Notes: generated by a model from the sequence alone, not told the origin. 64,000 nt of DNA from Flavobacterium sp. (GCA_029946065.1 JAQSDU010000007.1:248001-312000); one strand, 5' to 3'. Shown: positions 1 to 8,420, counted from the first letter of the stretch. Made by a program: numbers and translations.

Positions 1-1
1 G

Positions 2-247
2 CACAAATCGTTCGAAAAACACAATCTTATTATTGATATTACGCATTGTAAAAGCGTGTCAGTAAAGGAAGTGAACGCATTTCTTCCTTTGTGTAAAGCC
101 CATAAAAAAAATAAAAAATCTTTTGTAATTGTTGCTGAAGATTTCGATTTCAACAAAGCTTCCGACAAACTCAATATCGTTCCTACAAAATTGGAAGCCC
201 ACGATATCATTGAAATGGAAGAAATCGAACGCGATTTGGGTTTTTAA
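2..247 (+). CDS. C-terminal part of a small conserved protein upstream of RNase Z (5' end outside window)
   Basis: The frame is open from the window edge to TAA at 245-247, so only the last 81 codons are seen and the start is missing. A GTG at 56 is unlikely to be the start because the frame upstream (HKSFEKHNLIIDITH...) is continuous and protein-like. The tail ends in an acidic helix (EAHDIIEMEEIERDLGF). The alternation of short hydrophobic strands (LIIDITH, SFVIVAED) with helices resembles a STAS or anti-sigma-antagonist-like fold, but that is only an impression. It lies 29 bp upstream of RNase Z on the same strand. I recall a similar small protein before rnz in other Flavobacteriaceae. The function is unknown. 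Confidence 0.75.
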   Translation, partial: HKSFEKHNLIIDITHCKSVSVKEVNAFLPLCKAHKKNKKSFVIVAEDFDFNKASDKLNIVPTKLEAHDIIEMEEIERDLGF

Positions 248-276
248 ATCACAAATCCTAAATCCTAAATTCCAAA

Positions 277-1182
277 GTGAATCTCACCATACTAGGCTGT
301 TACGCCGCTACACCACGCACTTTTACCAATCCGACTTCGCAAGTTTTAGAGATAAAAAATCGACTGTTTTTGATTGATTGTGCCGAAGGAACCCAAGTGC
401 AACTGCGCAAAAATAAAGTCAAATTTTCCAAAATCAATCATATTTTTATTTCGCATTTGCATGGCGATCATTTTTTCGGATTGGTCGGATTGATTTCCAC
501 GTTTACACTTCTCAATCGTGAAAATGATTTACACGTTTATGGCCCGAAAGGCATCAAAGAAATTATTTTGCTTCAGTTGAAATACGCTAATTCTTATACA
601 GGTTATAACTTGTATTTCAACGAACTTTCGTCGGATGCATCCGAAATCGTTTTTGAAGATGAAAAAGTAATCGTCTCGACTATTCCGCTAAAACACCGCG
701 TTTATACGAACGGTTTTTTATTCCGCGAAAAAATTGGAGATAGAAGGCTCAATGTTGACGTTATTCAACAACATCAGATTGAAACCTGTTACTTTCAAAA
801 CATTAAAAATGGCAAAGATATTACGCTTGACGATGGTACTTTGCTCAAAAACGAAGCACTGACATTCGAACCGATTCCACCGAAAAGTTACGCTTATTGT
901 TCCGATACCGTTTACACGGAAAGCTACTTGTCGCTGATTGAAAATGTTGATGTTTTGTATCAAGAATCGACATTTTTGGATTCAGAAACGCATTTAGCGG
1001 AAAAAACCATGCATTGCACCGCAAAACAAACCGCTCAGATTGCTGCAAAAGCGAATGTAAAACAGTTAATTTTGGGTCATTATTCTACGCGATATGATTC
1101 GATTGAGCTTTTTCGGGAAGAAGCCGCGACAGTTTTTCCGAACGTCCATTTGGCCGATGACGGAAAGGTTTTTGAAATATAG
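277..1182 (+). CDS. rnz: Ribonuclease Z (tRNA 3'-processing endonuclease)
   Basis: RNase Z cleaves the 3' trailer from tRNA precursors as a zinc-dependent metallo-beta-lactamase-fold enzyme in the cytoplasm. The 301-aa length fits the short bacterial form (about 300-320). Visible motifs are the first metal-binding box SHLHGDH near residue 60, the AYCSDT segment near residue 208 carrying the bridging aspartate, and the late ILGHYSTRY histidine motif near residue 267. The start is GTG at 277 (VNLTILGCYAATP). No ATG fits, because the next in-frame residues already form the first beta strand. The spacer before it is a short degenerate repeat (AAATCCT units). It follows the small upstream gene by 29 bp and may be cotranscribed with it. 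Confidence 0.95.
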   Translation: MNLTILGCYAATPRTFTNPTSQVLEIKNRLFLIDCAEGTQVQLRKNKVKFSKINHIFISHLHGDHFFGLVGLISTFTLLNRENDLHVYGPKGIKEIILLQLKYANSYTGYNLYFNELSSDASEIVFEDEKVIVSTIPLKHRVYTNGFLFREKIGDRRLNVDVIQQHQIETCYFQNIKNGKDITLDDGTLLKNEALTFEPIPPKSYAYCSDTVYTESYLSLIENVDVLYQESTFLDSETHLAEKTMHCTAKQTAQIAAKANVKQLILGHYSTRYDSIELFREEAATVFPNVHLADDGKVFEI

Positions 1183-1277
1183 TAAATAAGTTAATTAGAA
1201 AATTAGATAAAGAGAAAATTACATCCTAACTTTATATTTTATTATCATTACCTAAATTGTCCCATTATCTAATTAAA

Positions 1278-1919
1278 ATGAAAGATTTAAGCAATTACAG
1301 AAAATCATACGAAAAAAGTGCGCTAATTGAAGGTAATTTTCCCGAAGATCCATTACAATTATTTCACTTGTGGTTTCATGAAGTCGATGCTGAAAATACA
1401 GATGAAACGAATGCGATGACCATTTCCACTTTTGGATTGGACGGTTTTCCGAAGTCTCGGGTTGTTTTATTGAAGCAGTTTACCTACGAAGGATTTATTT
1501 TTTATACCAATTATAGTTCTGAAAAAGGAAAAGCAATTGCCCAAAATCCACACGTTTGTTTGTCTTTTTTTTGGCAAAAATCAGAACGACAAGTTATTAT
1601 AAAAGGCATTGCTGAAAAAGTACCTGAAAATATTTCAGACAATTATTTTGATTCCCGTCCGGAAGGCAGTAAGCTCGGCGCATTGGTTTCGATTCAAAGT
1701 GAAGTTGTTGATTCAAGGGAAGTTCTGGAGGAAAAGCTAAAAAATCTTGAACACCAATTTGAAGGAAAACCCATTCCAAGACCCGAAAATTGGGGCGGTT
1801 ATATTGTAAAACCCATCGAAATTGAATTTTGGCAAGGCCGTCCAAATCGCCTTCATGACAGAATCCGTTATAAGATTCAAGATGATTTTTCATGGAAAAC
1901 GGATAGGCTGCAGCCTTAA
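1278..1919 (+). CDS. pdxH: Pyridoxamine/pyridoxine 5'-phosphate oxidase
   Basis: An FMN enzyme that oxidises pyridoxine or pyridoxamine 5'-phosphate to pyridoxal 5'-phosphate, the last step of vitamin B6 synthesis and salvage. Start ATG at 1278 gives 213 aa (MKDLSNYRKSYEK...), the usual family length; an in-frame TTG at 1257 would add only seven residues read from the AT-rich spacer. Family features are PLQLFHLWFHEV, the FMN-binding SRVVLLKQF and FFWQKSERQVIIKG segments, and the C-terminal IEFWQGRPNRLHDRIRY signature with the substrate-binding RLHDR. It stands alone between rnz and the polyphosphate genes. The PLP enzyme arginine decarboxylase lies elsewhere in the window. Confidence 0.96.
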   Translation: MKDLSNYRKSYEKSALIEGNFPEDPLQLFHLWFHEVDAENTDETNAMTISTFGLDGFPKSRVVLLKQFTYEGFIFYTNYSSEKGKAIAQNPHVCLSFFWQKSERQVIIKGIAEKVPENISDNYFDSRPEGSKLGALVSIQSEVVDSREVLEEKLKNLEHQFEGKPIPRPENWGGYIVKPIEIEFWQGRPNRLHDRIRYKIQDDFSWKTDRLQP

Positions 1920-2010
1920 ATCATCGTAAAAAGATACAATTAGCTGGCATTTTTTTGCATTTCGCTTTAAAATCACGATATTTAAAGAATCTGATTGTAA
2001 AGTTTAAGAA

Positions 2011-2496
2011 ATGAAAAATCTATTCCTTATAAGGCACGCAAAATCAAGTTGGGAAGCACCTTTGATCGACAAAGATCGTCCGTTAAATAATCGTGGAATA
2101 CTAGATGCCCACAGTGTTTCACAAGCGATAACTGGTATTTTGCCGAAGACTTTTATTATTTGGAGCAGCACGGCCAAACGCGCTTCAGAAACGGCGATGA
2201 TTTTTGTGCAAAACATGCAGTGTTCTGTAGAGAGTATCCTTTTTAAGGATGATTTATATACTTTCGATTTCCATCAGCTTGAAAAAATCATAAAATCATG
2301 CGATAATGATTATGATAATGTTATTCTTTTCGGGCACAATGAGGCAATCACAGATTTTGTTAATAAATTTGGAGACGAATATATCGAGAACGTACCAACA
2401 TCAGGTTTTGTTTCGATAGTGTTTGATACTAATAAATGGGAAAACATTAGTAAAGGTAAAACCCTAAAAATGGTCTTTCCAAAAGATTTAAAATAA
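2011..2496 (+). CDS. sixA: SixA-like histidine phosphatase (phosphoglycerate-mutase fold)
   Basis: A 161-aa member of the histidine phosphatase superfamily. The catalytic RHAK motif (LFLIRHAKSSW, residues 4-14) gives the phosphorylated histidine. The second arginine lies in AKRASETA near residue 58 and the second catalytic histidine in FGHNEAIT near residue 109. SixA of E. coli removes phosphate from phosphohistidine proteins; the substrate here is not visible from sequence. It sits only 3 bp upstream of ppk1, so the two are almost certainly cotranscribed. The pairing suggests a role near polyphosphate kinase, whose catalytic intermediate is itself a phosphohistidine, but that link is inference. 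Confidence 0.88.
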   Translation: MKNLFLIRHAKSSWEAPLIDKDRPLNNRGILDAHSVSQAITGILPKTFIIWSSTAKRASETAMIFVQNMQCSVESILFKDDLYTFDFHQLEKIIKSCDNDYDNVILFGHNEAITDFVNKFGDEYIENVPTSGFVSIVFDTNKWENISKGKTLKMVFPKDLK

Positions 2497-2499
2497 TAA

Positions 2500-4608
2500 A
2501 TGACACCAGAAAATAGATATATAGACAGAGAAAAAAGTTGGCTTTGTTTTAATGCACGTGTACTTCAGGAAGCTGGAGATGAAAATGTCCCACTGCTAGA
2601 CAGACTTAGGTTTTTAGGTATTTTCTCGAACAATTATGACGAATTTTTCAGGGTTCGATTTGCTGCTGTCAGGCGGTTGAGTCTTTCGGGAATTTCTGGA
2701 GAAAAAGTTTTAGGAGGTATTTCTGCAGAAAAATTGCTTAAGGAAATCACAGAAATCGTAATCAAGCAGCAGTCGGAAAGCCTTAAAATACTCAGTATTA
2801 TTGAAAAAAAACTCGAAAAAGAAAATATTTTTGTCATCAACGAAAGTGAAATTTCTAAAGAACAGGAAAATTTCATTAAAGATTTTTTTATCCAACGTGT
2901 AAGTCCCGCTTTGGTCACAATTATATTAAATGATCTCGCAGAATTTCCAATTTTAAAGGATACTTCGGGTTATTTGGCGGTAAAATTGGTGATGAAGCAA
3001 GTGTCAAAAACTTCGATTTTAGGTTTAGGAAAACCCAAACAAGAAGTGCGTTATGCGATTATCGAAATCCCCAAAACCATCAACCGTTTTGTGGTTTTGC
3101 CGTCTTCAAATGAAAAGCAATACATCATCTTGCTCGACGATGTAATCCGTTACCACCTCAGCAATATCTTTAACATTTTTGATTATGAGAGTGTTTCGGC
3201 GCACATGATCAAAATTACAAGAGATGCGCAGTTGGAAATTGATAGTGATTTAAGCAAGAGTATGCTCGAAAAAATTGCGACCAGTGTCAAAGACCGAAGG
3301 ATTGGCGAGCCGGTACGTTTCGTTTACGACCAATCGATTGGAAAAGATACACTCCAGTTTTTTATCGACAAGCTACACATCGAATCTACAGATAGTATTA
3401 TTCCGGGTGGTCGTTACCACAATCGTCGAGATTATATGGATTTCCCGAATCTTGGGCGATATGATTTATTGTACAACCAAAACACACCGCTTCCGGTGCA
3501 AGGTTTGAGCTTGGAAGGCAGTATTTTGGAAAAAATAAGTCAACGAGATTACCTGATTAATGCTCCTTACCAGTCATTTTCGTATTTGATAAAATTTCTA
3601 CGTGAAGCGGCACTAGATCCAAAAGTAACGTCAATTAAAATTACTTTATACCGCCTTGCAAAAAATTCTCAGGTCATTAGTTCGCTGATCAATGCGGCTA
3701 AAAATGGGAAGAAAGTAACAGTACAAATTGAATTGCAAGCGCGTTTTGATGAAGCCAGTAATATTTCCTATTCTGGACAAATGCAGCAAGAAGGCATCGA
3801 ATTGATTTTTGGTATAAAAGGACTCAAAGTACACAGTAAAGTTTGTATGATAGAACGAATGGAAGATGGCAAAAGCAGACGTTACGGTATAATTTCTACC
3901 GGAAATTTTAACGAAGCTACCGCTAAAGTTTATACAGACGTTACACTTTTTACAAGTCACCAGCAAATTTTGAAAGATGTTTCGAAGATTTTTGATTTCT
4001 TCGAAGTCAATTACAGATTACACCGTTATAAGCACCTGATCGTTTCGCCACATTATACGCGCACCAGAATTTACAGGCTCATCGACAAAGAAATTATGTA
4101 TGCCAAGTTAGGAAAACAAGCCTACATGAAATTAAAAATGAATAGTTTATCCGATTTTAAAATGATTGACAAACTATATGAAGCGAGTAGGGCTGGCGTC
4201 AAAATTCAATTACAGGTTCGGGGTATTTGTTCCTTGATTCCTGGCGTTGCGGGTATGAGTGAGAACATAGAAGCCATCAGTATTGTTGACAATTACCTGG
4301 AACATTCCAGAATTTTCATTTTTGCGAACGGCGGCGATCCTGAAGTTTTTATATCCTCAGCAGATTTCATGACGAGAAACCTTGACGGAAGGGTAGAAGT
4401 TACTTGCCCAATTTATGATGAAAATGTAAAAAATGAACTTATCGATAATTTCAATGTTGGTTGGAAAGGAAACGTAAAAGCCAGATTGCATTCGGAGAAA
4501 CTTGACAACAAATACCGTGTCCGAGGCAATGCACCGGTTTTCCGTGCGCAATTGGAAACGTATAATTATTATAGGGACAAACTTGAAGTCATTACCGAAA
4601 AATTATAG
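2500..4608 (+). CDS. ppk1: Polyphosphate kinase 1
   Basis: Reversibly polymerises the gamma-phosphate of ATP into inorganic polyphosphate. The length of 702 aa is normal (E. coli 688). The N domain opens with YIDREKSWLCFNARVLQEA, followed by the head domain and two phospholipase-D-like C domains. The autophosphorylated histidine lies in GLKVHSKVCMIER near residue 446 and the second conserved histidine in YLEHSRIFIFANG near residue 604. The start ATG at 2500 is 3 bp after the sixA stop, with no Shine-Dalgarno sequence. The ppx gene follows 58 bp later on the same strand, giving one unit that can make and break polyphosphate. Confidence 0.97.
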   Translation: MTPENRYIDREKSWLCFNARVLQEAGDENVPLLDRLRFLGIFSNNYDEFFRVRFAAVRRLSLSGISGEKVLGGISAEKLLKEITEIVIKQQSESLKILSIIEKKLEKENIFVINESEISKEQENFIKDFFIQRVSPALVTIILNDLAEFPILKDTSGYLAVKLVMKQVSKTSILGLGKPKQEVRYAIIEIPKTINRFVVLPSSNEKQYIILLDDVIRYHLSNIFNIFDYESVSAHMIKITRDAQLEIDSDLSKSMLEKIATSVKDRRIGEPVRFVYDQSIGKDTLQFFIDKLHIESTDSIIPGGRYHNRRDYMDFPNLGRYDLLYNQNTPLPVQGLSLEGSILEKISQRDYLINAPYQSFSYLIKFLREAALDPKVTSIKITLYRLAKNSQVISSLINAAKNGKKVTVQIELQARFDEASNISYSGQMQQEGIELIFGIKGLKVHSKVCMIERMEDGKSRRYGIISTGNFNEATAKVYTDVTLFTSHQQILKDVSKIFDFFEVNYRLHRYKHLIVSPHYTRTRIYRLIDKEIMYAKLGKQAYMKLKMNSLSDFKMIDKLYEASRAGVKIQLQVRGICSLIPGVAGMSENIEAISIVDNYLEHSRIFIFANGGDPEVFISSADFMTRNLDGRVEVTCPIYDENVKNELIDNFNVGWKGNVKARLHSEKLDNKYRVRGNAPVFRAQLETYNYYRDKLEVITEKL

Positions 4609-4666
4609 TCGAAAGTAAAAAGTCGAAAGTATCATTAACACCCGGCACTCAAAAACCAACACCTAA

Positions 4667-5557
4667 ATGATCGCCATTAAAAAATACGCAGCAATTGACA
4701 TCGGTTCTAATGCGATGCGACTACTGATAGCTAATATTATCGAAGAAAAAGGCAAGGAAACGCAGTTCAGCAAAAGCTCGCTTGTGCGTGTTCCGATCCG
4801 TTTGGGGCAGGATGCATTTACTGTTGGAGAAATCTCAGAAGAGAATATCGAGCGCATGGTTGATGCAATGAAAGCATTTAAATTGCTGATGAAAGTACAC
4901 AAAGTCGAAAAATACATGGCATGCGCCACTTCAGCAATGCGTGAAGCTTATAATGGCAAAGAAGTAGTAGAATTGATTAAGAAAAAAGCCGATATCAAAA
5001 TAGAAATCATCGATGGCAAACGGGAAGCCGCAATCATCGCTTCGACAGATTTGCATTACTTGCTAAAAACCGACCAGACCTATCTTTATGTTGACGTTGG
5101 TGGTGGAAGCACAGAGTTTTCGCTTTTCAATGACGGCAAAATGGTCGTTTCTAAATCTTTTAAAGTAGGAACTGTGCGTTTGCTCAACAACATGGTTAAC
5201 GATATTGTTTGGGTTGAAATTGAAAAATGGATCCGTGCCAATACAGAAGAATACGATTTGGTAACGTTAATCGGTTCCGGTGGAAATATTAATAAACTGT
5301 TCAAAATGTCCGGAAAACTAGAAGAAAAGCCATTGTCTTATATTTATCTGAATGCACAGTATGCATCGTTAAATGCGCTTTCGTATGAACAGCGAATTTC
5401 TGAACTTGGCATGAATCCAGATCGTGCCGACGTTATCATTCCAGCCATACGTGTTTATTTGAATGCGATGAAATGGAGTGGCGCACGACAAATTTATGTA
5501 CCAAAAATTGGATTGGCAGACGGTATTATTAAAGCGATGTATTACAACAAAATTTGA
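4667..5557 (+). CDS. ppx: Exopolyphosphatase / guanosine pentaphosphatase family protein (Ppx/GppA)
   Basis: An actin-like-fold phosphatase that removes terminal phosphate from polyphosphate or pppGpp. At 296 aa it contains only the two-domain catalytic core and lacks the C-terminal HD-like domains of E. coli Ppx (513 aa), which is common in Bacteroidota. Motifs are the first phosphate loop AAIDIGSNAMRLLIA (residues 7-21), the second phosphate loop YVDVGGGSTEF near residue 143, and GSGGNINKLFKM near residue 204. It follows ppk1 on the same strand. Whether it prefers polyphosphate or pppGpp cannot be told from sequence; its position after ppk1 favours polyphosphate. Confidence 0.92.
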   Translation: MIAIKKYAAIDIGSNAMRLLIANIIEEKGKETQFSKSSLVRVPIRLGQDAFTVGEISEENIERMVDAMKAFKLLMKVHKVEKYMACATSAMREAYNGKEVVELIKKKADIKIEIIDGKREAAIIASTDLHYLLKTDQTYLYVDVGGGSTEFSLFNDGKMVVSKSFKVGTVRLLNNMVNDIVWVEIEKWIRANTEEYDLVTLIGSGGNINKLFKMSGKLEEKPLSYIYLNAQYASLNALSYEQRISELGMNPDRADVIIPAIRVYLNAMKWSGARQIYVPKIGLADGIIKAMYYNKI

Positions 5558-5559
5558 AT

Positions 5560-6141
5560 ATGAACAAAGGAAGACTCGAAGCATTCAGTGACGGCGTGCT
5601 CGCCATTATTTTGACCATCATGGTTTTGGAATTGAAAGTACCAGAAAGTGCCGGTTTTGAATCGCTTTTGGAATTATTTCCTGTATTCTTGAGTTATATT
5701 TTGAGTTTTATCTATATCGGAATTTACTGGAATAACCACCACCACATGATGCACAGCGTTTCACAAGTGAATGGTAAGATTTTATGGGCGAATCTCTTTT
5801 TATTATTTTGGCTTTCTCTTGTTCCTTTCGCTACCGGTTGGGTGGGCGAAAATCATTTTGCAAAAGCGGCCATGACGGTCTATGGCTTTATATTGCTAAT
5901 GGCGGGAATTTCTTATTGGATTTTACAGAGTGTAATCGTCAAAAGTCAGGGTGAAAATTCACTTTTGAAAAAAGCTATCGGCAAAGATTGGAAAGGATTA
6001 TCATCGCCGCCTTTGTATATTCTAGGAATCATATTTTCGTTCATTAATGAATGGCTTTCAGGAGCAGTTTATATCTTGGTAGCGCTGATGTGGCTGGTTC
6101 CTGATAGTAGAATTGAAAGGACGTTGATTGAGAAAGAATAA
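5560..6141 (+). CDS. TMEM175-like potassium channel family protein (DUF1211)
   Basis: Integral membrane protein of 193 aa with about five to six hydrophobic segments. The N-terminus carries the signature of bacterial TMEM175 channels, RLEAFSDGVLAIILTIMV, where the RxxxFSD motif begins TM1; the short histidine run NNHHHMMH comes after TM2. Bacterial TMEM175 proteins are weakly selective K+ leak channels working as tetramers. The ATG at 5560 starts 2 bp after the ppx stop; an in-frame TTG at 5554 overlaps that stop and is less likely. The tight spacing implies cotranscription with sixA-ppk1-ppx. A link between polyphosphate, a large polyanion needing counter-ions, and a cation channel is attractive but speculative. 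Confidence 0.88.
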   Translation: MNKGRLEAFSDGVLAIILTIMVLELKVPESAGFESLLELFPVFLSYILSFIYIGIYWNNHHHMMHSVSQVNGKILWANLFLLFWLSLVPFATGWVGENHFAKAAMTVYGFILLMAGISYWILQSVIVKSQGENSLLKKAIGKDWKGLSSPPLYILGIIFSFINEWLSGAVYILVALMWLVPDSRIERTLIEKE

Positions 6142-6171
6142 TATTTTTTAGAATTATCTCAGGTTTCTAAA

Positions 6172-6804
6172 TTAAATATCCAAATCAAATGTCTTCCGCA
6201 ACAAATCCAAATTTGGATTAATCTCATTCAAACGGTTATATTTATCTTGGGCAGTAAATGCTTTTCGGGCATCCATTTTTTCGTTTACGACAATTTCGAT
6301 TGTAATATCATGGTTGTGTAATTTTCCCCTTAGATAACCCATCAAATCATATTTCTCACTTTCAAAATCGATTTTCGAGCCTTCGTTTGGTAATTCATGA
6401 ATGATAGTTGTGCCTTTTAATTTCGGATCGTTGATCAGTAATAACGATTCCATAATTTTGTGGCCTTTATCACCAAGACGCTGTGCGTATTTGTTCCATT
6501 GCAATAACATGTCCGTTTCTGTAAATGGTTCAGTAGGCAAATGCGCTACTTCTTTTACAACAGCTTTTGATGTCTGCTCCAATGCTTTTTTGGCACGAAT
6601 ACTTGATAAAGAAAGCGCCGAAACTTTGGCTCCATTTTCAATCGGAATTTCAATTTTTGGAGTTGTAATTACTACTTCGGGTAACGTTTCGGGAAAAACC
6701 GGGGTCGGAATATTCAAAGGTGGAATAACGACTTCAGGTGCTTTTACCTCAATTTCAAAGGTACGTCCATAAAAATAATTGGGTGGAATTATAAATCCGT
6801 CAAC
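6172..6804 (-). CDS. dnaX: tau-specific C-terminal region of DnaX, in the -1 frame relative to the upstream part
   Basis: This frame has no credible start of its own; the first in-frame initiator-like codon is a TTG at 6717 inside a proline-rich linker. Read from the A10 run at 6805-6814 it continues the upstream protein as KKKVDGFIIPPNYFYGRTF, matching the layout of flavobacterial DnaX (core, then a FIIPP linker, then a C-terminal domain ending in FDLDI). It contains a Pro/Val linker, a basic stretch (SSIRAKKALE) and a C-terminal alpha/beta domain of about 120 aa. In E. coli the equivalent tau-only part contacts DnaB helicase and the polymerase. Joined by a -1 shift to the 6789-7874 frame it gives a 567-aa tau-like protein. 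Confidence 0.85.
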   Translation of the reverse strand, partial: VDGFIIPPNYFYGRTFEIEVKAPEVVIPPLNIPTPVFPETLPEVVITTPKIEIPIENGAKVSALSLSSIRAKKALEQTSKAVVKEVAHLPTEPFTETDMLLQWNKYAQRLGDKGHKIMESLLLINDPKLKGTTIIHELPNEGSKIDFESEKYDLMGYLRGKLHNHDITIEIVVNEKMDARKAFTAQDKYNRLNEINPNLDLLRKTFDLDI

Positions 6805-7874
6805 TTTTTTTTTTCTCCATCATAAGTGATGGAGGCGAGTTGCATCAGGCAAAGTTCTACTAAAAGCCTTTGGTTTTGGGAAACTTTGTATTTCAAATCG
6901 CAGTCGTTGGCAATGTCAATCGCTTTCAACAGAAAATCTTGTGTCGTTTTCTGCGATTGAATGCCGTATAATTTCTGTGCCTGTTCACCGGCTTCTAACA
7001 ATGAAAGTGTTGCCGGCGTTTTCGAAACCATCAAATCACGGAAATGCGATGCCAATCCGGCGATAAAATGATGTCCGTCAAAACCTTTTGAAAGGATTTC
7101 GTTATATTCTACCAACAATTCCGGAATTTTATGCTCCAAAATCAAATCGGTTACCTTGATATAAGTTTCGTAATCGAGTACGTTTAAATTCTCTGTGACA
7201 GCTTGTCTCGTAAGGTTATTGCCACAATAAGAAACTACGCGGTCAAATATAGAAAGTGCATCTCGCATAGCACCATCGGCTTTTTGGGCAATGATATGCA
7301 ATGCGTCATCTTCATAATTTACGCCTTGACTTTGTGCTACTTCTGCCAAATGTTCTTTCGCATCTTTTACTGTAATCCGCTTAAAATCAAAAATCTGACA
7401 ACGTGACAAAATAGTTGGAATGATTTTGTGCTTTTCAGTCGTTGCCAAAATAAAAATGGCGTGCTTTGGCGGTTCTTCGAGTGTTTTCAGGAATGCATTG
7501 AAAGCCGCAGACGATAGCATGTGCACTTCGTCAATAATATAAACTTTGTATTGCCCTGTTTGTGGCGGGATCCTCACTTGGTCAATCAAATTCCGGATAT
7601 CGTCAACAGAATTATTGGAAGCCGCATCGAGTTCAAATACATTAAACGCAAAATCCTCATTTGGGTCGTCATAACCCGGTTGGTTGATTTTTCGGGCTAG
7701 AATGCGCGCGCAAGTTGTTTTTCCAACACCGCGAGGGCCCGTGAATAATAAGGCAGAAGCAAGGTGATTGGTTTCAATTGCATTGAGTAAAGTATTCGTA
7801 ATCGCCTGCTGTCCGACGACATCTTTAAATGTCTGCGGACGGTATTTTCTGGCTGATACTACGAATTGCTCCAT
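6789..7874 (-). CDS. dnaX: DNA polymerase III clamp-loader subunit DnaX, short (gamma-like) reading frame
   Basis: AAA+ ATPase of the sliding-clamp loader. Visible motifs are VSARKYRPQTFKDVVGQ (residues 6-22), Walker A GPRGVGKTTCARIL near 45, Walker B VYIIDEVHML near 115, sensor 1 with FILATTEKHKI near 145, and the SRCQIFDF arginine-finger segment near 157. The four-cysteine zinc module of E. coli DnaX is reduced. The zero frame ends at TAA 6789-6791, four codons after the slippery site, giving 361 aa, about domains I-III, which is the content of gamma. The run GAA AAA AAA AAG contains the heptamer A AAA AAG in the same phase as E. coli dnaX. Whether this is programmed slippage or an indel is treated under findings. 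Confidence 0.93.
   Translation of the reverse strand: MEQFVVSARKYRPQTFKDVVGQQAITNTLLNAIETNHLASALLFTGPRGVGKTTCARILARKINQPGYDDPNEDFAFNVFELDAASNNSVDDIRNLIDQVRIPPQTGQYKVYIIDEVHMLSSAAFNAFLKTLEEPPKHAIFILATTEKHKIIPTILSRCQIFDFKRITVKDAKEHLAEVAQSQGVNYEDDALHIIAQKADGAMRDALSIFDRVVSYCGNNLTRQAVTENLNVLDYETYIKVTDLILEHKIPELLVEYNEILSKGFDGHHFIAGLASHFRDLMVSKTPATLSLLEAGEQAQKLYGIQSQKTTQDFLLKAIDIANDCDLKYKVSQNQRLLVELCLMQLASITYDGEKKKLTDL
6801..6816 (-). promoter_or_regulatory. dnaX: Candidate -1 frameshift or transcriptional-slippage site in dnaX
   Basis: The coding strand carries ten consecutive A residues (plus-strand T run 6805-6814) flanked by GGAG upstream and GTTGACGG downstream. Zero-frame codons are GGA GAA AAA AAA AAG TTG, so the last seven bases before TTG are A AAA AAG, the E. 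coli dnaX heptamer in the same phase. A GGAG directly 5' of the run could act as an internal Shine-Dalgarno stimulator, although such sites are weak in Bacteroidota. I see no strong stem-loop directly downstream. A run this long can also cause RNA polymerase slippage, as reported for Thermus dnaX. Confidence 0.65.
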
Positions 7875-7890
7875 GGAAATTGATTGGTCA

Positions 7891-7898
7891 CAAATATA
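7891..7898 (-). promoter_or_regulatory. Putative dnaX promoter, -7 element
   Basis: On the minus strand the sequence is TATATTTG, an exact match to the Bacteroidota -7 consensus TAnnTTTG. It lies 16 bp upstream of the dnaX ATG (7874), predicting a 5' UTR of about ten bases. I found no clear TTG at the expected -33 distance. Confidence 0.55.
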
Positions 7899-7986
7899 GT
7901 TTTTTAAATTAAAGATTGAAAAAATTAAGGATCGAAGATAAAGCGTTTTATGAACAAATTGCGTTCAAAACTTCATCTGGATGCGT

Positions 7987-8292
7987 TTATAAATCTTGTC
8001 TGCCACGAATACTCAAATTGTTAAGCACATGTGTTGCGCTTTCGTCTCCCATCGATAAATCACCGGCCACAAATACGCCGCGTTCGCCACCTTTTGATTT
8101 TATACCATAAACGGTCGCCTCGTCACCCGGATCACTTTCACCTTCGTAGCGATAAATATGTACAATTTCGAAATTGTCGGGATTATCGGTAATTTTATCT
8201 TCTTGAAGGTTAAAATCTGTAGCAAAACCTTTCTCTTTTAATTCATCTAATGCCTTTGAAACTGTGGCATAGTGGTACATTTGACGTTCCAT
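7987..8292 (-). CDS. Small conserved Bacteroidota protein, function unknown
   Basis: A soluble 101-aa protein ([23 protein letters not shown]...). Similar short proteins are common in Bacteroidota and are sometimes labelled phosphoribosylpyrophosphate synthetase, a name this sequence does not support because it is far too short and lacks the PRPP-binding loop. The pattern is an N-terminal helix ([12 protein letters not shown]), then beta strands with conserved acidic residues ([24 protein letters not shown]) and a glycine-rich turn ([12 protein letters not shown]). An internal ATG at 8280 ([11 protein letters not shown]) is an alternative start. It stands alone between dnaX and rnpB. Confidence 0.75.
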   Translation of the reverse strand: MERQMYHYATVSKALDELKEKGFATDFNLQEDKITDNPDNFEIVHIYRYEGESDPGDEATVYGIKSKGGERGVFVAGDLSMGDESATHVLNNLSIRGRQDL

Positions 8293-8383
8293 GGTAGGAT
8301 ATTTTTTATTTTATTTTGGATAATTTAAAATTACATTTAATAACGTTGCTGGCGTTATATAATTCGTTGAAAAAGTTACAAAC

Positions 8384-8415
8384 TTGCCGCCATTAGCCAA
8401 ATTGTCGTAAGTTTG
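8384..8415 (+). promoter_or_regulatory. rnpB promoter (TTG-N21-TAAGTTTG)
   Basis: A TTG at 8384-8386 and TAAGTTTG at 8408-8415 are separated by 21 bp, matching the Bacteroidota sigma-A consensus TTG-N17-23-TAnnTTTG. The element ends five bases before the first base of the RNase P P1 helix (8421), so it calibrates the distance from -7 box to transcription start in this genome. Confidence 0.8.
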
Positions 8416-8420
8416 CACCC

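Noticed and set aside
6172..6804. The C-terminal dnaX frame as a separate gene
   Set aside because: It has no credible start (only a TTG within a Pro-rich linker), no promoter, and continues the upstream DnaX sequence across the A10 run.
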